Part shown: one piece after another, positions 35,911 to 47,821 of the stretch
How the letters are laid out: each line of letters starts with the position of its first letter
Numbering within the stretch: position 1 is the first letter of the stretch
Source: Erigeron canadensis
Taxonomy: Eukaryota > Streptophyta > Magnoliopsida > Asterales > Asteraceae
Assembly (NCBI RefSeq): GCF_010389155.1
Contig: NC_057768.1
Location: 6,756,501-6,820,500, forward strand
Reading direction: 5' to 3'
DNA length: 64,000 bases
Position numbers and translations under genes: made by a program
Notes under the pieces: model-generated
The model's input: the letters and a program-made list of their open reading frames with translations, nothing else
Told to the model about the DNA's origin: nothing
Database searches by the model: none

Positions 35911-37436
35911 TATCATGTATTATATGTAATAATTATAATGTTGTCTACTCTATCCACTGTAACATGTACTCATTTCATTTCAAATACATTATGCATATAC
36001 TCAATTTGAGGTAAATTTATTTAGTGAATTATGTAACACTTCATCTTAGTATTCGGTGTGGTGTTATTGTAGCATTGTTTCTTTTCGGTGTGTGAAATGT
36101 TTTGATCTTTGAGTGATATGTAAATTTTGAAATTTGAAGAAAGAATGCTAGCCTAATAATGTCTGATTTATTGGAAACGATAAGAAAAACATACGAAACA
36201 TTGATTGATGTAAATGTTTTGTGTGATTTTGGTACTTATGGCACAACTTATATGCTGTTGGATTCTTCTTAGTTTTATCTTACTATTTGATAAATCTGCC
36301 GCCTATGGAGTTCCTGGCCCTTCAGTGTTTCTTTAAGAAAAAGTCTGTATCAGAAATTCTTACAGCCGTTTACTCATTGAGAAGCTTATGAAATAAAGTA
36401 TAAATATTATTATGTCTATAGTCTTATAAACTGTGTCCTTGGTTTTGTGACTTTGTCTTTGAAGACACATAATAGCTTTTTATTTGTCTATGATGTTGAA
36501 GATTATGAGTTAGTAGACTGCAGAGTTCTCTCAAGTCCATATCTTGTTTTTGAAACGGTTATCCTGTTGATCAAGTTTTTTGTAACTCATTTAGATGCAA
36601 TTACACTTAATTATGTTAAAAATCAAATCTTTTGCGGTTTTAAGATTGTCAGGCTCTGGATACATAGAATTTGTATGCATATTATCATCTCAGGTTCTAT
36701 GCAGTGTGCGCTCTGGGTACCAAGACGGTACATGGGACCAGAGGGTTCCCATCCATTTACCCTTTGTTATCATCATCTCAGGGTATGCACCATATAGTTA
36801 TTCAACTCGTTTTCTTGTCCTTTGTTTTCAAACTAAGTCAACAATGTATTCATTTAGATGATAGATATTAGAGCTTCTAAAGAACCTATAATTTAGATCA
36901 CTCAGCTTGTAAAGAGAGAGGGAGAGAGAAGAAGTCTCCATCATTGTAGGACTGTAACCGGGAGAAGACTCGGTGGCATTTCTAAATTTGGATAGGTACT
37001 CACAATGTTACACTTAACCTCTCTTTTCTCTTTGTTGAGTCTATTTTCATCTTCTTCAATCAGGTTTCACACTTCTTTGATTAAGCACGAGTTTCTTTAC
37101 AGATTGAAGCTTGATAATTCCCAATCTGTAAGTATTTATGTTCTATAATTCTAGAGTTGCATCTTTTCTTGAAAGTTATTTGGTTTTCTTACATCTTTTT
37201 CATTATTTAATTTCATCTCGCAGTACAGATTGAAGCTTGATAATCATTTCTTAGAATATACGAGGGAATAAATTACAACTGATAAATCATTGAGGAAGTT
37301 TAACAAATCTTCTTTGTTAGCATGTAGTTTTGGATTTGTTTTGATGAGAATTGAAAGAAGTCTAAATGTTTATTGAGGTTATGGTTCAGCGTTTGTTTCT
37401 ACGGGTGTTAAGATCCTGAAAAGGTACATCAGACGC
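35911..37436 (+). other. DUF1118 3' region, spacer and PERK leader
   Basis: No gene is seen to about 36690. A short interspersed repeat lies at 36692-36790. From about 36900 there are purine-rich (GAGAGAGGGAGAG) and then TCTTCTTC-rich stretches typical of a plant 5' leader. ACAGATTGAAGCTTGATAAT occurs twice (37101-37120 and 37226-37245), and the first copy is followed by a good donor (CTGTAAGT), so a leader intron is possible. Confidence 0.5.
36692..36790 (+). repeat. Short interspersed repeat, copy 1
   Basis: GGTTCTATGCAGTGTGCGCT through CCATCCATTTACCCTTT matches 42278-42352 at about 80-85 percent by eye (shared blocks CTATGCAGT, AAGACGGT, GGGTTCCCA, CCATTTACCCTTT). The T-rich end resembles a SINE tail. 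I see no clear tRNA boxes. Confidence 0.65.
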
Positions 37437-40231
37437 ATGGCCCCGGCCCCTAAAATGCCCCTTCTCCAAAATCATCTCATCCTCCCCCATCATCACCACC
37501 CCCAACCAAAAAAACGTCTCATGGTACATTTGATTCTCCACCTGGCCATGTTGTAAGCAAACAATCCACACCACCTGCCACACACAAGTCAACCAAGTCT
37601 CCAAGCCACAAAGAACACCATGATAAATCAGTTGACGACTTACATACAAGATTTTCTAATGCAAGTTATAAAGAAATTGTTCTTGCATTAGTTTTGGTCG
37701 CTATCGTTTTTGTTCTTTTCATCATCATTTGTGTTAGTTGCGCTAAGAGGAGGAGGAGGAGGAGGAAGAAAAGGCAGAAGGCCACGGCTTACTATAATAA
37801 ACCACCTCCAGGTACAGAGTTTGAAAACTACTGCTTCTCCACGAGTTATGTATATACGTAGACGTAACAATAAAAGGAGCAAGATTGAATTCCTTTCTAC
37901 CTTTAAAGAGTATACTTCAGTTTATAAAGTTCTCCGTTACATGATTGTTAGATCAGGCAATAGACAGTTATAGTAGATTAGATAACATTTGATGTTGATT
38001 TAGTATCAAAGATTACAATGAGAGCTTTGTTATGATAAATTATGTGTCATTAGTTTACATTTTATGATATTTATTATATTTATGGAACTAAGTGAAAATA
38101 TAACATTAACTTAGTTCATATTTCACAGCAACTGGAAGTGGAGACAATTACAATAGACAAAGGGCAGATTCATCTCACGAGTATGTGATCCAATTCACAA
38201 GACCTGGAATGATGAGTGTTCCTGTTGGTGTTGGTGGCAAATCAGGGGCCTCGGGCTCACACCAGCCCAACACAAGTGGTAACTTGTCAACCTTCGCGTT
38301 GCATACACCAAAAGTGACTTTAGCATTCGGTATACGAAATTTCTCATACAATGACCTATCAACGGCCACTAGAGGGTTCTCACAGCTCAACCTGTTGGGT
38401 CAGGGTGGGTTCGGGTATGTGCATAAAGGAATTTTGCCTGGTGGGGATGAGGTGGCAGTAAAGAGCTTGAAATCGGACAGTAATCAAGGAGAGCGAGAGT
38501 TTCAAGCAGAAGTTGAAACCATTAGCAGAGTACACCATCGCCATTTGGTATCACTGGTTGGATACTGCATAGCTGATGCGCAAAGAATGCTTGTCTATGA
38601 GTATGTTCCTAATAGGACGTTAGACTTTCATCTTCATGGTGGGTATTTATTTTTTGATATTATTTTGACCTAAATAGAAATTTACGTCAAACATGTAAGA
38701 GTCATAACAAACTTTGATCTGCAGGAAAGGGTTGTCCCGTCATGAAGTGGGAAACAAGGATCCGTATTGCATCAGGATCAGCCAGGGGACTTGCATACCT
38801 ACACGAAGATTGTATGTTTTCAATCCAAATTTTGTATTCTTTGAGCAAAAGTTTACTTCATAATATATTAGTATGGATTATCATTGAAATGATATAACTA
38901 CTTTAGTTATTTATTTATTATTATTATTATTATTTATTTGTAGTAAAATGTACATTTTTGGACAAATGTGCTTCTCGTTTTGACCCATTATCAAATAGCC
39001 CCTTGTTTGGCCAGAACCCATTACCTGCATACCCATTTTGTATGCCTAAGTTGGGTTGTTTGAAATTGAAACAATGTATGAATCGATTTTTGTTCTAGCA
39101 TAGCAAAGATTACAATAAGTATCTCTTGGAAACTTGCAGGTGATCCACGAATTATCCATCGTGATATTAAATCTTCCAACATCCTCCTTGACTACAACTT
39201 TGAAGCAAAGGTAAGTACTAGATACACTCATTTTTCCAAAATTCTGATGTGTATAAAAGCCTTCTACTTATATCATAGTAATGGATTCAGGTGGCTGATT
39301 TTGGATTGGCTAAACTAGCGTCCTTAGAAGACACTCATGTCTCAACACGCGTTATGGGAACTTTCGGGTAAATTTCTAAAAGCAAATCAAGATCAGTTTT
39401 TCTTTTCTGAAAGTTTTGCCAAGATCCGATTTTCATACAGATCATGTTTTTGTCAGTTTTTTAACTTTTATGTTGGGGGTCTGATATAGGTACTTAGCTC
39501 CAGAGTATGCTTCGAGTGGAAAGCTAACAGAAAAGTCTGATGTTTTCTCATTTGGGGTAATGTTGTTGGAACTGTTGACCGGAAAGAAACCAAATGATCC
39601 TATCTTTAACAACACGGAAGATAGCTTAGTGGAATGGGTTTGTAACCTGATTTGTTTTCATTTTAATCTACAGTTTCCTTCCATCATATCCTTGGGACAT
39701 TTGGATTACCTTTTAGATTTGTAGCCTTGATAATTGTCTTTGGTTACAAATCAGGCAGGGCCACTCCTAGTCGAGGCGTTGGAAAATAGAAACTACAATG
39801 AGCTTGTTGATCCACGCTTAGAAGGGAACTATGAACCAAATGAGGTGGCCCGTATGGTTTCTTCTGCTGCAGCTAGCATTCGTCATGCAGCTAAAAGGCG
39901 TCCCAAGATGAGCCAGGTAAGTTTATGACTATGGTCTCTTACAAAAAAGGATTGTGGTTTGCATTAACATATTTGGTTTTGTTTCATGTGAGTGAAATGT
40001 AAAGCTGATGATAATGTTATGGTTCAGATTGTACGAGCATTGGAAGGCGATGTAACATTAAATGCCTTGAACGATGCCTTGAAACCACAACGAGTTGACT
40101 CTACATTAAGCCTTTCGAGCCTTGACACGCCGACTTCCATCGTTAACGACACAAAGGCCTACAATAGCGACATGAGGGAATTCAGGGAGATGGCAGAACC
40201 GACCAAGAGCTCAGAAGAAGCTAGCAGTTAA
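37437..40231 (+). CDS. Proline-rich extensin-like receptor kinase (PERK family), apparent frameshift in exon 1
   Basis: Eight exons: 37437-37811, 38129-38638, 38725-38811, 39140-39210, 39291-39367, 39490-39637, 39755-39916 and 40028-40231. All later joins are in phase. The exon-1 frame holding the Pro/Ser-rich ectodomain and membrane helix has no ATG. The likely start, ATGGCCCCGGCCCC at 37437, is one base out of frame, and the break lies at or near the AAAA at 37452-37455. Allowing for one missing base gives about 544 residues: short Pro/Ser/His-rich ectodomain, helix at about 80-102 ([16 protein letters not shown]), basic stop-transfer ([11 protein letters not shown]), then kinase. Motifs are [27 protein letters not shown] (RD type), VADFGLAK and [12 protein letters not shown]; all catalytic residues are present. 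PERKs sit in the plasma membrane and are linked to cell-wall sensing. It may be an assembly homopolymer error or a real lesion. Confidence 0.88.
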
Positions 40232-41368
40232 TAGCAGTGAACTTGTTTTTGTCTTATTGACAGGCAATGCATCTCTCCAAGCTGCAAAGAAACATCGGGT
40301 TCAAAACTCAACCATCGGAGATGAATAGTGTTCAGTGTGAAAGTTCAGTACGAAAGCTAACGTGATAGTTTAAAACTGAGAAATGGCTTTAATCCTAAGA
40401 CCATTGGAGATGGTCTAAGAGGATAGAAGTCGATCCATAATTGATCAATGATCCATTTGGAATTTACAGAGTGATATTACTTGTCTACCATTTATGAATA
40501 CATCATACTGACATTTTATAGTAGCGTTCTGTTTTGAAGCGTCTAGGTTTACACCCACACACACACACACACACGGTCGATAGTTGTAATAAGATACCTT
40601 TGATATATATGTAAACTCACTCAGTATGAGCTTGATCTTTCGGCCCGCAAGATCAACATATTTGATACAGGAAAAGAATTATTCATTTTAGTTCAATTTC
40701 AGAATTTCTACACCCAGTAATGATCATACTGATCCATATCTACGTTTATTCAGTAATATTTCCACGTTTAGTTTCACTCTCTTGTTTGAAAATTTGAAAT
40801 TTGTTCATTACATTGTGCGGGTTGTCTGCATTTTTCTCTATTGAGTTTAAGGACTGACATTAAAATCAGGGTTGGATATATATAATTTATCTGAAGCTGG
40901 AACACTCCAAAAGATAATTAGGTCTAAAAAATTTTATAGATAGCAAGTTATGCAAAAAAGACATGATTTATTTACTTATATGATAGCAAGCTGGAACCTT
41001 CTCTGTAAGTTGTTTTTATTGACTCTGCATATAGACTCTGATGTGGTGAACTTTTCAAACTAACAAACAGGATAAATATTAGAGACCAAAGAATGATTCA
41101 AACAATGAAACCAAACTCTTCACTGTTTTTCTTTGGAAGTTGGGTTTAGAATACTTCTAAGATCTAGCTGTAAAACCGAATCATACACATATGTACTCAT
41201 AGTATATGCCATACTTTTGAAGTTTGAACGAGAGAATTGTATTTCATATGATTATTCATGTAGGTGTACTTTGTAGGATATCTCTCATTAGTGAATTGAG
41301 TGCCGACTAACTTATAGTATAAACTCACGAGCATACATAAACAAATACCATCCATATCTACACTCTTA
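40232..41368. other. Convergent spacer between PERK and LIKE-COV genes
   Basis: It holds the 3' UTRs of both genes. A (CA)n tract lies at 40555-40574. No other gene seen. Confidence 0.7.
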
Positions 41369-43859
41369 TCATACATGTGGAACAGCAAAGCTTTCTAGAC
41401 TTGGAGATCGACTGGGTCGTTTGTCTTTCGTAGTTAACATCTTTGGCATTGACATGCCTCCTGAGATTATGATTTCTGCATAATACACATGGAAATTTTC
41501 ATTTATTACCAATGCTATTGTTATATATATATATATATATATATATTCAAGAAGGTGACAGAATTTTTATTTTTTAAAGAACACGTATAGAAAACTTTTA
41601 TTTATGAATTGATTTTTTTACCTATCCCTTCACGAACCGAGATATTAGGCTTCATGACATCTTTTGAATTTACAAGGACTATATCACCGATATACAGGTG
41701 GTTAGTTGGCACATACACACAACATAGCTCTTCAAAGCCCATGTTTTTCCTAAGGATAACGGTTGATGTTATGAATCCAAATGCATATTCACCGACACTT
41801 GGATGCTTTATGATTGCAACTTCCTTAAAAGCATGTGAACCTTGTCCTGAGATAATGGGAATTAAAGTTAGACTGATGATATCTTGTAGTGAACTTTTGT
41901 CAAGGAACCTACCTGGTGAGATGGCTGTGCTGATTTGTTTGGAGGCAGTGTAAATATAGCTCATGAGAGGCATCTTCTTTATTATAAACTCCCCTAAACT
42001 AAGAAGAGAAGTTCCCAACCATGATGACATGAATACGCCAACGAAAAATATGAAAGCTATAGAGGTCACGAATCCAAGACCTGAAAATTAGCCAGAAAAA
42101 TAGAAAGTAACAACATCTGACTGGACATGATTTGACCAATCCATCAGTAGATGGAGTGGTACTGCCATCATGTGACCACATGAGCCCAGAGATGAAGACT
42201 GGAGGTCACAACTTGCCAAAGGCAAGTGAAGATACTATATCTTGTGAACCATGTGTATGGATGGTAACTTATCAGGCATGAGTTCTATGCAGTCGGCGCT
42301 CTAGGTATCAAGACGGTGCATGAGACCCAAGGGTTCCCACCCATTTACCCTTTTTTTTCTGACTGGACATGATTTGTGATTAGTTGTTGGTCTAATATAT
42401 GAAAACAATTCTCAATAGTAACAAGTTAAAGACATATTCTGCTTAAAAACCAATGACTCAATGCTAAAATTTTGTATTCTTTCTGTCCAAAAGTTAGTTT
42501 CCACTTTGACAATGCTGTGTCTTTGGGCTTCCTTGTTACACTTTGGTGTTACGTATCTAAATGAGCCCAAGTGAGCTATAACTATATCTACGAGCCAAAC
42601 CAGATCGGAATGACTCATGTTTGACCCAGAGTTGTTTTAACCTGTTACCCAACCCACCCACTTTACCACCTCTAATAGCCCATAAATTTTCTTTAGCTAA
42701 GATAACAGAAGTTGCTACGGTCTTGGGATTACACCGTGATGATTTATGATATGAAAGAAAAATAAGGAAGCTGGTAGACTAACCAAATATATCTATTCCC
42801 AAAATATAGTAGATGGGGGAGAAGAGCCAGTCTCCAAATTGAATGAACCACCAAGTCACATAAAATGTAATGGCTATGGGAGATAAAATAACACTGAAAA
42901 CCAATCAACCATTAGTAAACAACTGGCAAAATCACGATTTTATCATTTTTGCGAATGTAAACCATCTGGGTGAATACGTACTGCTCTGTTATCTTACCGC
43001 TGAAGTATGCATATAAGATCTATACAAGTATAAATAGACATTTCAAGATTGTCTAAAGGTTAACTCGATAAGGTAAGTAAAGATAGTTTTCGTAGTTCAT
43101 CTTTAATAGACATGACAATGTTGTAAAAACCTTCTTTCCGATGAAGAACAACTGCCTTCTAAAAATGATGATTCAAATAATTCATAATAGCACTTTAGGG
43201 AATTTAGTGAACATGAACATAATCCTTTTTTTTTTTTTTTGTAAATTCATAGCTATAACACCAACAATGCATGATTAACTTACGGATGAAACAAACATAT
43301 GAATAATACCATCCAGTGATGAACTTTTTGGATGCCCAGCTGCGAATAACTTTAATAAACGCCTGCACAAGCAAAACAGGAACAAAACACTTGTGAGATT
43401 TCCTTTTACAAACCATACTTTTAACATTCGATGCATTATGTATAATTGTATAAATAATGCATTATGTAATTTAAAATTTATATTTGTTAGTGTGTTATAG
43501 ACTGTATGGCCTCCTCAATAGTATCTTGAAAACTGTTCGACCCTTATATAATATGTTCATTAGATGATCATATGCATGAAAACACAAAATGTTTTATGTT
43601 TTTAAATAAATAAACATATATGTAAAAACAAATTGTGTGTTTGATTAAAGAATCTTAATTAAACACACAATGCCATTAATAGAACATGATTTAATTTTAT
43701 AAATTTAGAGACCTCTCTTCCGGCCGTATGATGAGAGGGAGAAGAATCCCCAGGAGGTGTATCCGACTGCAAAGGAGATAACGGGCCACCGATAAAATCC
43801 GAGAATCCGGTTGCCGGGATCAATCGTTCTAGATCTCTATCTTTGTCTCTCGTTCCCAT
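41369..43859 (-). CDS. LCV: LIKE-COV / CONTINUOUS VASCULAR RING family membrane protein (DUF502)
   Basis: Six exons on the minus strand: 43859-43713, 43362-43310, 42893-42784, 42080-41913, 41846-41622 and 41475-41369, all GT-AG and in phase, giving 269 residues. The N-terminus is Asp/Arg- then Pro/Ser-rich. The core follows: REAFIKVIRSWASKKFITG, a first helix (CVILSPIAITFYVTWWFIQ), LFSPIYYILGIDIFGLG, a second helix (SIAFIFFVGVFMSSWLG), IIKKMPLMSYIYTASKQIS, FKEVAIIKHPSVGEYAFGF, LCCVYVPTNHLYIGDI and the C-terminal IISGGMSMPKM. These match the LIKE-COV group closely. COV1 in Arabidopsis affects vascular patterning; family members are endomembrane proteins. The 66-nt intron between the fourth and fifth exons is open and a multiple of three, so retention would add 22 residues. 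Intron 3 carries a short interspersed repeat (42278-42358). Confidence 0.93.
42278..42358 (+). repeat. Short interspersed repeat, copy 2, in a LIKE-COV intron
   Basis: It matches 36692-36790 (see there) and ends in a run of eight T, consistent with a retroposed tail. Confidence 0.65.
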
Positions 43860-44049
43860 TTTATATATGTATATGTATGTATATTATATATCTTCTGGTG
43901 AAGAGCTGCAAGTTACAATAACGAACTCTGTTAAGAAGAGCTCTTTCTATTTTTATTTTTGGACGAAAGACGTTAATGCATTATTTTTCATTGTGCTATG
44001 ATATGTTACAAAAATGTCCCTCATATAACTGTTAAATTCATAGAATCAT

Positions 44050-44798
44050 CCTACACTTTTGGTTTTCTATTTATATCCTTCTTTTCAAACCAATTTACAC
44101 TTGCAACACATATCTCTATCAAATGATCTAATCTCCCCAAGGACTCTTCTTAGTACGTGGTCGCGCTTCAACATTCCTAGTGCGAGTCCTGAAGCTGTGA
44201 TGGAATGGTGTGACAATCTCAAGGTGACTGCCTTAACATGCCAAAGGATCCAAGCTACTTTTTTTACTTGGTGGTGGTACTTATGGAAAGCTAGGAGCAA
44301 TAAGGTGCATAATAATGATCAGGAAAGCACTTCGGACATTTTTAATGCTTTGGTTTCTTTATCATACCTTTGGTTACATAATCGCGACAAGAAGTATAAC
44401 TTAGCTTGGAAAGATTGAATCGAGACACCCTTTAGTAGTGATTAATGGGTTGGTTTGTAATTTGGTTATTATGTGCGGGCTCTTCTTGGGAATAGCACTT
44501 TGCTTTTTATTTCCCTCGGAACTTGTATGGGAAAGCAGCAAAAACACCCCGAAGTGAAAACCGTTGGCTTGGCCTTTGTTGGTGAGGTTTTTTCTTGTGT
44601 CCCGGGTCACTAGAATTGACACAAGTTTTTTCCAATCTTTTTGCATTCCTAGCAGTTAAAGTTTCAGGAAACATCTAGTCTTATGGTTATGTGGAAAATC
44701 TAGATTGTTAGTGTTGTACTTGTTGTATTCCGACCTCTAGCATCTTGCTAGATTGGTCTTTTTTATTAATAAAATATTTTTGCCGTTCTAAAAAAAAT
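44050..44798 (+). mobile_element. 5'-truncated LINE (L1-type) 3' end
   Basis: The open frame at 44059-44418 ends with text typical of the C-terminus of plant LINE ORF2 after the zinc-binding region: FTWWWYLWKARSNKVHNN, then LSYLWLHNRDKKYNLAWKD. About 300 bp of untranslated sequence follows, then a LINE-like terminus (CTTGCTAGATTGGTC...TTATTAATAAAATA...TTGCCGTTC) and an A-run ending at 44798. AATGTCCC occurs near 44011 and 44803 and may be the target duplication. Only the last part of ORF2 is left, so it is inactive. Confidence 0.75.
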
Positions 44799-45130
44799 AT
44801 CTAATGTCCCCAACCTAGGCAAGGGCAAAGATTGGATCAATTTCGTCAGTTTTAGCTCAAAACTTTAACCCGTGTTGAAATTTACGGGTTTCAAAAACCA
44901 AAAATCATCAGATTTTGTTTTGGTTTGGCTAGTTTTTTCGGGTCTTCGGTTTGGCTTGGGCCAGTTTTCTTATCCATGAAATATTTGATTCTCTTACATT
45001 ATCCAATACATAATACATACTAGTTAACGTATATCATCTTCGTTTTTTCTTATTTATTTATTTTATTATCATTGGAGCATAACTCATATGTCTCTATTTC
45101 AATCCTGAAGGAAATGGGTTGTTGCATCCA

Positions 45131-45430
45131 ATAAAAAACACCATTTTGATGCAATAAAAGTCCATAAAACTAATATAATGCATAATTAATTATCATTATT
45201 TAAGTGTTTAACAACACATTGATCTGTCAAAATCGAAAAAATCACGTTTTTTGTTGTATGCATTATTTTGATGAATATGCATCCAAGATGGATGCACAAA
45301 ACAAAAAAACATGATTTTCTCGATTTTGACAGACCAATGTGTTGTTAAACACTTAAATAATGATAATTAGTTACATACTATGTTAGTTTTATGGACTTTT
45401 AATGCATCAAAATGTAGTTTTTAGGTGTTC
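45131..45430. mobile_element. Palindromic MITE
   Basis: Left-arm blocks TTTTGATGCAATAAAAGTCC, TCATTATTTAAGTGTTTAAC and ATCTGTCAAAATCGA recur inverted in the right arm, with the centre near 45275. Arms are about 120-140 bp. No coding; the class is not determined. Confidence 0.72.
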
Positions 45431-45793
45431 TCACCGTGTTCTTATTTTAAGACTGTTCTTATTTGATTGTCCATATACATATATATATATATCAATAAAC
45501 TAAAACAGGATTGACATGTTCTTGAAACGTCACATGACGTAATCCTTGATCGACACGTGTTCTTTTAATTTATTTATTTTATTAAATTAGTTTTTTTAAT
45601 TGTATATAGATTCAATTTTCTTATTAGACTTAGAGTTAAACTTTAACGGCTTATAAATACAAAACACATTATAACCTTATTTTATTGATCATTTTCTCAT
45701 TAGTAAAATTGTCTTTTTTTTCTTTATTAAATGGCAAAATTGTCTCTTTTTCTTTTTCAATTGTTCAACACCTATTACATATATTACTTATAA

Positions 45794-46076
45794 CTAGACG
45801 GATGTCTGCGCGATGCGGCAGTGATGGTGGTAGCAACGAAGGTGTGGCGACGACGGCAGTGACGGCGGCGACTTGCGGCAATGACGGTGGTGGTGGCGTG
45901 GTGGTAAATGTAAATTAATTGATGTAAGAAGGATTAATATGGTTCTTTAAGGGTATTATAGGTAAATAGGTGGAAATATTTAAATTAGTGAATAAAGAAG
46001 AGGAGTAATATGTGGTCATTTCAAAATCTTAATTACTTAAAGGGGTGAACTAGTTTACTTTATAGAGTAGTATAGA
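45794..46076 (-). mobile_element. 283-bp non-autonomous Helitron, minus strand
   Basis: On the minus strand the 5' end is TCTATACTACTCTATAAAG after an A. The 3' end has the hairpin CTGCCGCATCGCGCAG, then ACATCCGT and CTAG before a T. The homologous position in the sister copy near 63450 has no such sequence, giving an empty-site comparison. The GGCGGTGACGG-rich interior can be read as short frames but is not a gene. Confidence 0.82.
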
Positions 46077-46250
46077 TATAGATATAGATAAGTTATTAAC
46101 ATGAAGACTTCAAAAATTTGAGTATACGATCCGAAATCACAAAGTTATTTGCCATCATCCACTATGCTTATAAGTTCTGATTTTGATGTGATTGTAAAAA
46201 TTAAAGGGTAAATCAAAAACCCTAATATATATATATATATATATATATAT

Positions 46251-46613
46251 AGGGGACTCTTGTTTTGAGAACTCATTTTTTGTAAAAATTGTGAGAACTC
46301 TTAAATTTTATATTGTATCACATGTTTTGTTTGTTCATTCACATGTGAAATATTATAAAAATATATGTTGCTGGAGAAATTTTTTTTCAAAACCTTATAT
46401 ATAGCCGTTTGTCATATGTGAACAGAAAACGTAAACAAATTCATTCACAAGTTCACAAAAGGCTACTTTAAAGGTTTATTCAAAAAGTTTCTTTTACAAC
46501 ATACATTTTTATATCATTTCACATGTGAATGAACAAAAAAAACATGTTAACAAATATATAATTTAAGAGTTCTCATGGTTCGTACAAAAAACATGGTTCT
46601 TAAAATAAGGAAA

Positions 46614-46616
<3 letters not shown>
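46251..46616. mobile_element. MITE with GAGAACT ends, in TA repeats
   Basis: The ends are imperfect inverted repeats of about 58 bp (left TTGTTTTGAGAACTCATTTT, right ACATGGTTCTTAAAATAAGG). The interior contains CACATGTGAA palindromes. Flanking TATATA on both sides suggests TA target duplication. It is absent from the sister Helitron at 63.6 kb and is the same family as 57126-57500. Confidence 0.75.
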
Positions 46617-46649
<33 letters not shown>

Positions 46650-46795
46650 CATTACTGTTTATTATAATTTAGTTTCGATTATCGGTTTACTTTAGCCACA
46701 ATTTATTTCAATCTCATAAATCATGTATGAGACATATTCGAATTTATTTATGATATAATCTATTGCTACCGTACATCGTACGAGTATTAGGACTA

Positions 46796-47821
46796 TTATA
46801 TATATATATATCCCATAAGAACATGGCATGTTTGCCTCGATGCACGCAAAACCCATGAACAGTAATACATATATATATAGCATGTACTTGCCAATACACA
46901 TGTTATAATATTGCCAAAGAGCCAGTGCTTGCCAAATAAACTTGTCGATCAAACTTGTCGACTGCACCCTTGCACCTTAGCTTACCCAATGTCGTATGTA
47001 GTTTTGTGAATGTTGTCGTTCTTGGTTATTGGGTGATTTTGAGTAGCTGAGCTTTATTCGTTGTTAATTAAAAAACAATGATCTAAATTATATTATTAAA
47101 AAACACTCTCCTTGATGAGAGTTATTTTTTTTTGGTATGACAATAATTATATAAAACTAAAAATTAATTACAAAGAAGCTCTAGAAACCATAGAGTTGCA
47201 AGTAGCAACCAACTGGCCGTAAGCAAAGAATATCAATAAACACAAAATAACAACCAACACTATGATTAACACATATAATACTCTACCGAAATCTAAAACA
47301 AAAACTAATGCTAACAATGTCCTCTACCACATCAACCTTGTTGAGAGTTATAAAGAATAATGGTCTAAAAGGCCTTAATGATTTAAGTTACAGTATCGGT
47401 CTTTATCTTTTAAAATATCAATCAATTGACCTTTTACATCGATTAATTTTACATCAATTAATTTTTCCGATTCCGAATATCACTTTCGCCCCTCTATCGC
47501 CTCCACCACTCCATCATAATCGCCATAATTAACAAGTAAAAACGGAGAGAGTGTGAGAGATCAAACACCCAAGACAGATCGAAGTTAGATATGGTTTTTG
47601 TAAGTCCACCACTACCAGCTCCGATTTTTTAGGCTATCGGTACCGACCACAATATATCCTTGTAATCTCTCACAACCAGCGATCTTAACTTCAAGCTACA
47701 AGAAAATCAAACCATTATATATAATATAAAGTTTAGCAGGAGGGGGTGATTGAAAATTGTTTAGTATTTGAAGTAGGTGGGTTTTAGAAAGAAAGAATTA
47801 TAGGGAATTGGGGCGGTGATT
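46796..47821 (+). other. Upstream region of the small membrane-protein gene
   Basis: Non-coding. The last about 300 bp, with purine-rich and pyrimidine-rich stretches, are presumably promoter and leader. No clear TATA box is assigned. Confidence 0.5.

Larger units (their letters stand above)
45492..46795 (+). mobile_element. Helitron-family element, copy 1, with two insertions inside
   Basis: It shares sequence from end to end with the copy at 63180-63806: start ATAAACTAAAACAGGATTGA, end CTACCGTACATCGTACGAGTATT (a CGTAC-ATC-GTACG hairpin, then a few bases and CTA). Here the first bases are shortened and the CTAG end is degraded. It is twice as long as copy 2 because a small Helitron (45794-46076), a MITE (46251-46616) and TA repeats are inserted in it. 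Confidence 0.68.

Noticed and set aside
36447..36871. Overlapping open frames of 66-116 residues
   Set aside because: They cover the short interspersed repeat at 36692-36790 and flanking spacer, with no recognisable domain or splice structure.
43204..43416. Frameshift suspected in the second LIKE-COV exon
   Set aside because: Reading past GGATG gives non-family text, but a GTATTA donor there joins the next exon in phase and restores GCVILSPIAITFYV, so there is no lesion.
45685..45918. Ala/Gly-rich open frame starting at the small Helitron
   Set aside because: It crosses a Helitron boundary and is made of GGCGGTGACGG repeat; not a gene.
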